Assembly (NCBI GenBank): GCA_019090885.1
Contig: JAHRVC010000055.1
Coordinates: 1 to 34,294 of the forward strand
Reading direction: 5' to 3'
Length of the DNA: 34,294 bases
Source: Marinosulfonomonas sp.
GTDB lineage: Bacteria; Pseudomonadota; Alphaproteobacteria; Rhodobacterales; Rhodobacteraceae
A program made the position numbers and the translations under genes. The notes below the pieces were generated by a model that was not told the DNA's origin, made no database searches, and saw only the letters and a list, made by a program, of their open reading frames with translations. Below, piece after piece: positions 32,442 through 34,294 of this stretch; the stretch's first letter is position 1, and every line of letters starts with the position of its first letter.

Positions 32442-34166
32442 ATGTCCGACCCAAACACGAAATTCGATATCAATAGTGTTGAAGTACTAACACCGAACCT
32501 GAAACGCCGGTTGTCAGGCGTTACGGCAACAATTGCTCGGCTTGTGCCAATTCAGGCAGACCAGATTTCCATTGCCGCAATCGGGCCGGGCTTGCCGGCT
32601 GGTTTGCCCCATATCTCGATTTCGCGGTTGTTTCTGTTGCCAAAACAAAAGCTGCGGGTTTGGCATGCAAGACGCAATACTGAGATGCTGTTGGGCCTAT
32701 TCCTGCGCCATATGGTCAGACTAAATCTGGCATTGTTATTTACCTCTGCATCGCAAAGACACCACACGCGGTTTACGCGGTGGCTAATTTCAAAAATGGA
32801 TGACGTTATTGCGACATCTGAAAAAACAGCCGCCTACCTGCTTCAGCCGGCCAGTGTCATCCACCACGGCATAGATACGGAACGGTTTTGCCCGTGTTCG
32901 GATCAGGCAGATTTACGGGGGAACCTGGGGCTACCGAATGGTGTTCTAATCGGGTGTTACGGTCGCATACGACACCAGAAAGGCACGGATGCCTTTGTTT
33001 CGGCGATGATTGAGTTGCTGCCCGCCATGCCCGATCACCACGCTTTGGTAATGGGGCGCGCAACGCAATCGCATGCCGAGTTTTTGACTAGCCTGAAGCA
33101 GCGCGTTGCGGACGCTGGATTGTCAGACAGAATTCATTTCCTGCCAGAAGTCCCGGTTGATCAGATGCCGGCTTGGTATCAAGTGCTTGACCTGTTCGTA
33201 GCGCCGCAAAGGTGGGAAGGTTTTGGACTGACGCCGCTGGAAGCAATGTCCTGCGGTGTGCCTGCTGTCGCAACGCGCGTTGGTGCCTTTGAAGAGCTGA
33301 TCGTTGACGGCAAAACCGGCAACCTTGTTGCACCCGATGACGTCCCAAGCCTGACGGCCGCGACGCGCGAATATTTGGAAGAACCAGACATGAGGCGCAG
33401 TTCAAGTATTGCGGCACGTGAACATGTGGTCGCAAACTTCGGGCTGGAACGTGAAGCGGCCAAGATCATCGGCGTTTATCGCGACTTGCTGGATGCTCCG
33501 GTTCTCAGGTGCCAGCCTCGGCTGTTTTCCCTGAACACCTTAATTAAGCGTTTAGAGTTTCAATTTGAAAAAAGACTGCCGGGCAGCAGCGTTCAGGAAC
33601 GATCCGCAGACACGGCTGACCTGATGCAGGAACTTGCCGGAAAGACCGTTTCGATTGTTGGCAATGCGCGGGCGCTTGGGAATGGGAATAACGGCGCTGA
33701 CATCGATTTGGCCGATATCGTAATCCGGATAAATCGTGCGCCACGCCCAGCAAAAAAATCGCATGGCTTGAAAACTGGCTGGCTGGCTTTGGCCACCGAT
33801 TTACCGATAGCACAGGCGCGCAAGCTAAGGCCAAACCGCGTTTTGTGGATGAGCCCCAAGACCAAACGAATACCGTTCTGGGCGATTGGATTGCCGGGTT
33901 TTTTCGTGCACCCACAAACACAATGGCAACGCCTTAACGATCAACTTCAATCACCACCGACCACCGGCCTGATGATCATTGACCTTATCAGAAGCTCTGA
34001 CGCAAAAACGGTCAAGCTTTACGGCTTTGATTTCTTTGCATCAAAATCACTGACCGGGCGGCGTGACGCGTCGCAAGTTCCGCATGACTTTTCCGCCGAA
34101 TTGGCCTTTGTCAGCGACATTCTGGCCAATGATCCGCGGTTTCATCTGATACCCTCATCCGGTTGA
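32442..34166 (+). CDS. Two-domain glycosyltransferase: LpcC-like GT4 plus C-terminal sialyltransferase (GT29)-like domain
   Basis: This 574-residue protein looks like a fusion. Residues about 1-355 resemble LpcC, a GT-B mannosyltransferase of the LPS core: LTPNLKRRLSGVTATIARLV (16-35), VWHARRNTEM (73-82), FTSASQRHHTRFTRWL (100-115), VIHHGID (139-145), and the GT4 donor motif EGFGLTPLEAMSCG (259-272). Residues about 400-574 form a second domain. It opens with VSIVGNARALGNGNNG, continues ADIDLADIVIRINRAP (to 434), and later has PTTGLMIIDL and VKLYGFD (506-530), then H548-x4-E553. These match the order of sialyl motifs L, S and VS of GT29. No membrane segment is visible. It likely adds sugars to LPS or a surface glycan in the cytoplasm. 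The donor of the second domain is unknown. Confidence 0.82.
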   Translation: MSDPNTKFDINSVEVLTPNLKRRLSGVTATIARLVPIQADQISIAAIGPGLPAGLPHISISRLFLLPKQKLRVWHARRNTEMLLGLFLRHMVRLNLALLFTSASQRHHTRFTRWLISKMDDVIATSEKTAAYLLQPASVIHHGIDTERFCPCSDQADLRGNLGLPNGVLIGCYGRIRHQKGTDAFVSAMIELLPAMPDHHALVMGRATQSHAEFLTSLKQRVADAGLSDRIHFLPEVPVDQMPAWYQVLDLFVAPQRWEGFGLTPLEAMSCGVPAVATRVGAFEELIVDGKTGNLVAPDDVPSLTAATREYLEEPDMRRSSSIAAREHVVANFGLEREAAKIIGVYRDLLDAPVLRCQPRLFSLNTLIKRLEFQFEKRLPGSSVQERSADTADLMQELAGKTVSIVGNARALGNGNNGADIDLADIVIRINRAPRPAKKSHGLKTGWLALATDLPIAQARKLRPNRVLWMSPKTKRIPFWAIGLPGFFVHPQTQWQRLNDQLQSPPTTGLMIIDLIRSSDAKTVKLYGFDFFASKSLTGRRDASQVPHDFSAELAFVSDILANDPRFHLIPSSG

Positions 34167-34250
34167 TCCATCTATAGGTGACTATTCTCTTTCCCCCGGC
34201 CCCGCTTTGCTCTAATCACCGCCTCCGTTACCAGACTTAAGGAGACCCTG

Positions 34251-34294
34251 ATGGGCTATCGCGTCGTAGTTGTTGGCGGCACCGGAAATGTGGG
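34251..34294 (+). CDS. asd: Aspartate-semialdehyde dehydrogenase, N-terminal fragment (runs off the window)
   Basis: Only the first 15 codons are present. They read MGYRVVVVGGTGNVG, a Rossmann start with GxxGxxG very like aspartate-semialdehyde dehydrogenase of Rhodobacterales as I recall it. AAGGAG sits 7 bases upstream of the ATG. Another NAD(P)-binding enzyme with the same start is possible. Confidence 0.65.
   Translation, partial: MGYRVVVVGGTGNV

Noticed and set aside
1-34294. Mobile elements, tRNA or CRISPR that could mark the region as a recent island
   Set aside because: I found no inverted-repeat-bounded transposase, integrase, tRNA-like sequence or regular direct repeat array in the window.

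Overview
The window looks like a chromosomal segment of an alphaproteobacterium, most probably a marine Rhodobacterales (Roseobacter-type) organism. This rests on the moderately high GC, a complete BoxR-type benzoyl-CoA epoxidation cluster paired with a branched-chain-type ABC importer, an LpcC-like LPS core glycosyltransferase, and a flanking asd start. Family assignments come from recognising sequence motifs and from recalled family members. No search was run. I see no tRNA, rRNA, CRISPR array, insertion sequence or integrase.

Region 1 (about 1-14.8 kb) is a mosaic catabolic island. It starts with a + strand operon: CaiB-type CoA-transferase, MmgE/PrpD protein, YqjM-like flavin oxidoreductase. 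A lone - strand BadI-like ring hydrolase follows, divergent from a tight + strand pair of an RraA-like aldolase and a thiamine-diphosphate enzyme. Next comes a - strand operon that closely resembles terephthalate dioxygenase genes (tphA2, tphA3, tphB), divergent from an NADPH-dependent FMN reductase and followed by an IclR regulator. The region ends with a FadR-type regulator, acyl-CoA dehydrogenase and second CaiB CoA-transferase operon with overlapping genes. The substrate of much of this set is not evident. Ring dihydroxylation, CoA activation and alicyclic beta-oxidation-like steps sit side by side.

Region 2 (about 14.8-31 kb) is the benzoate/benzoyl-CoA (box) module. On the - strand, in transcription order, are benzoate-CoA ligase, alpha/beta hydrolase, semialdehyde dehydrogenase (boxD type), a DUF309 protein, boxC, boxB, boxA and boxR. 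Divergent from it on the + strand are a periplasmic binding protein, two permeases, two ATPases and a beta-ketoadipyl-CoA thiolase (pcaF). Together they import an aromatic acid, make benzoyl-CoA, epoxidise and hydrolytically open the ring, oxidise the semialdehyde, and thiolyse the end product to succinyl-CoA and acetyl-CoA. The enzymes between 3,4-dehydroadipyl-CoA and beta-ketoadipyl-CoA are not in the window. Copies of TGCA-N6-TGC(A/T/G) sit in the three non-coding regions of this module: the divergent promoter, upstream of boxC, and upstream of boxR. They are the likely BoxR operators.

Region 3 (about 31-34.3 kb) is surface polysaccharide and housekeeping: UDP-glucose 6-dehydrogenase, then a two-domain glycosyltransferase (LpcC-like GT4 plus a C-terminal domain carrying sialyltransferase-type motifs), then the first 15 codons of asd. 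Several genes start with TTG behind a strong Shine-Dalgarno sequence, so some start positions here are earlier or later than an ATG-only rule would give. No gap without a gene exceeds 300 bases. The longest is the divergent 24910-25188 region.
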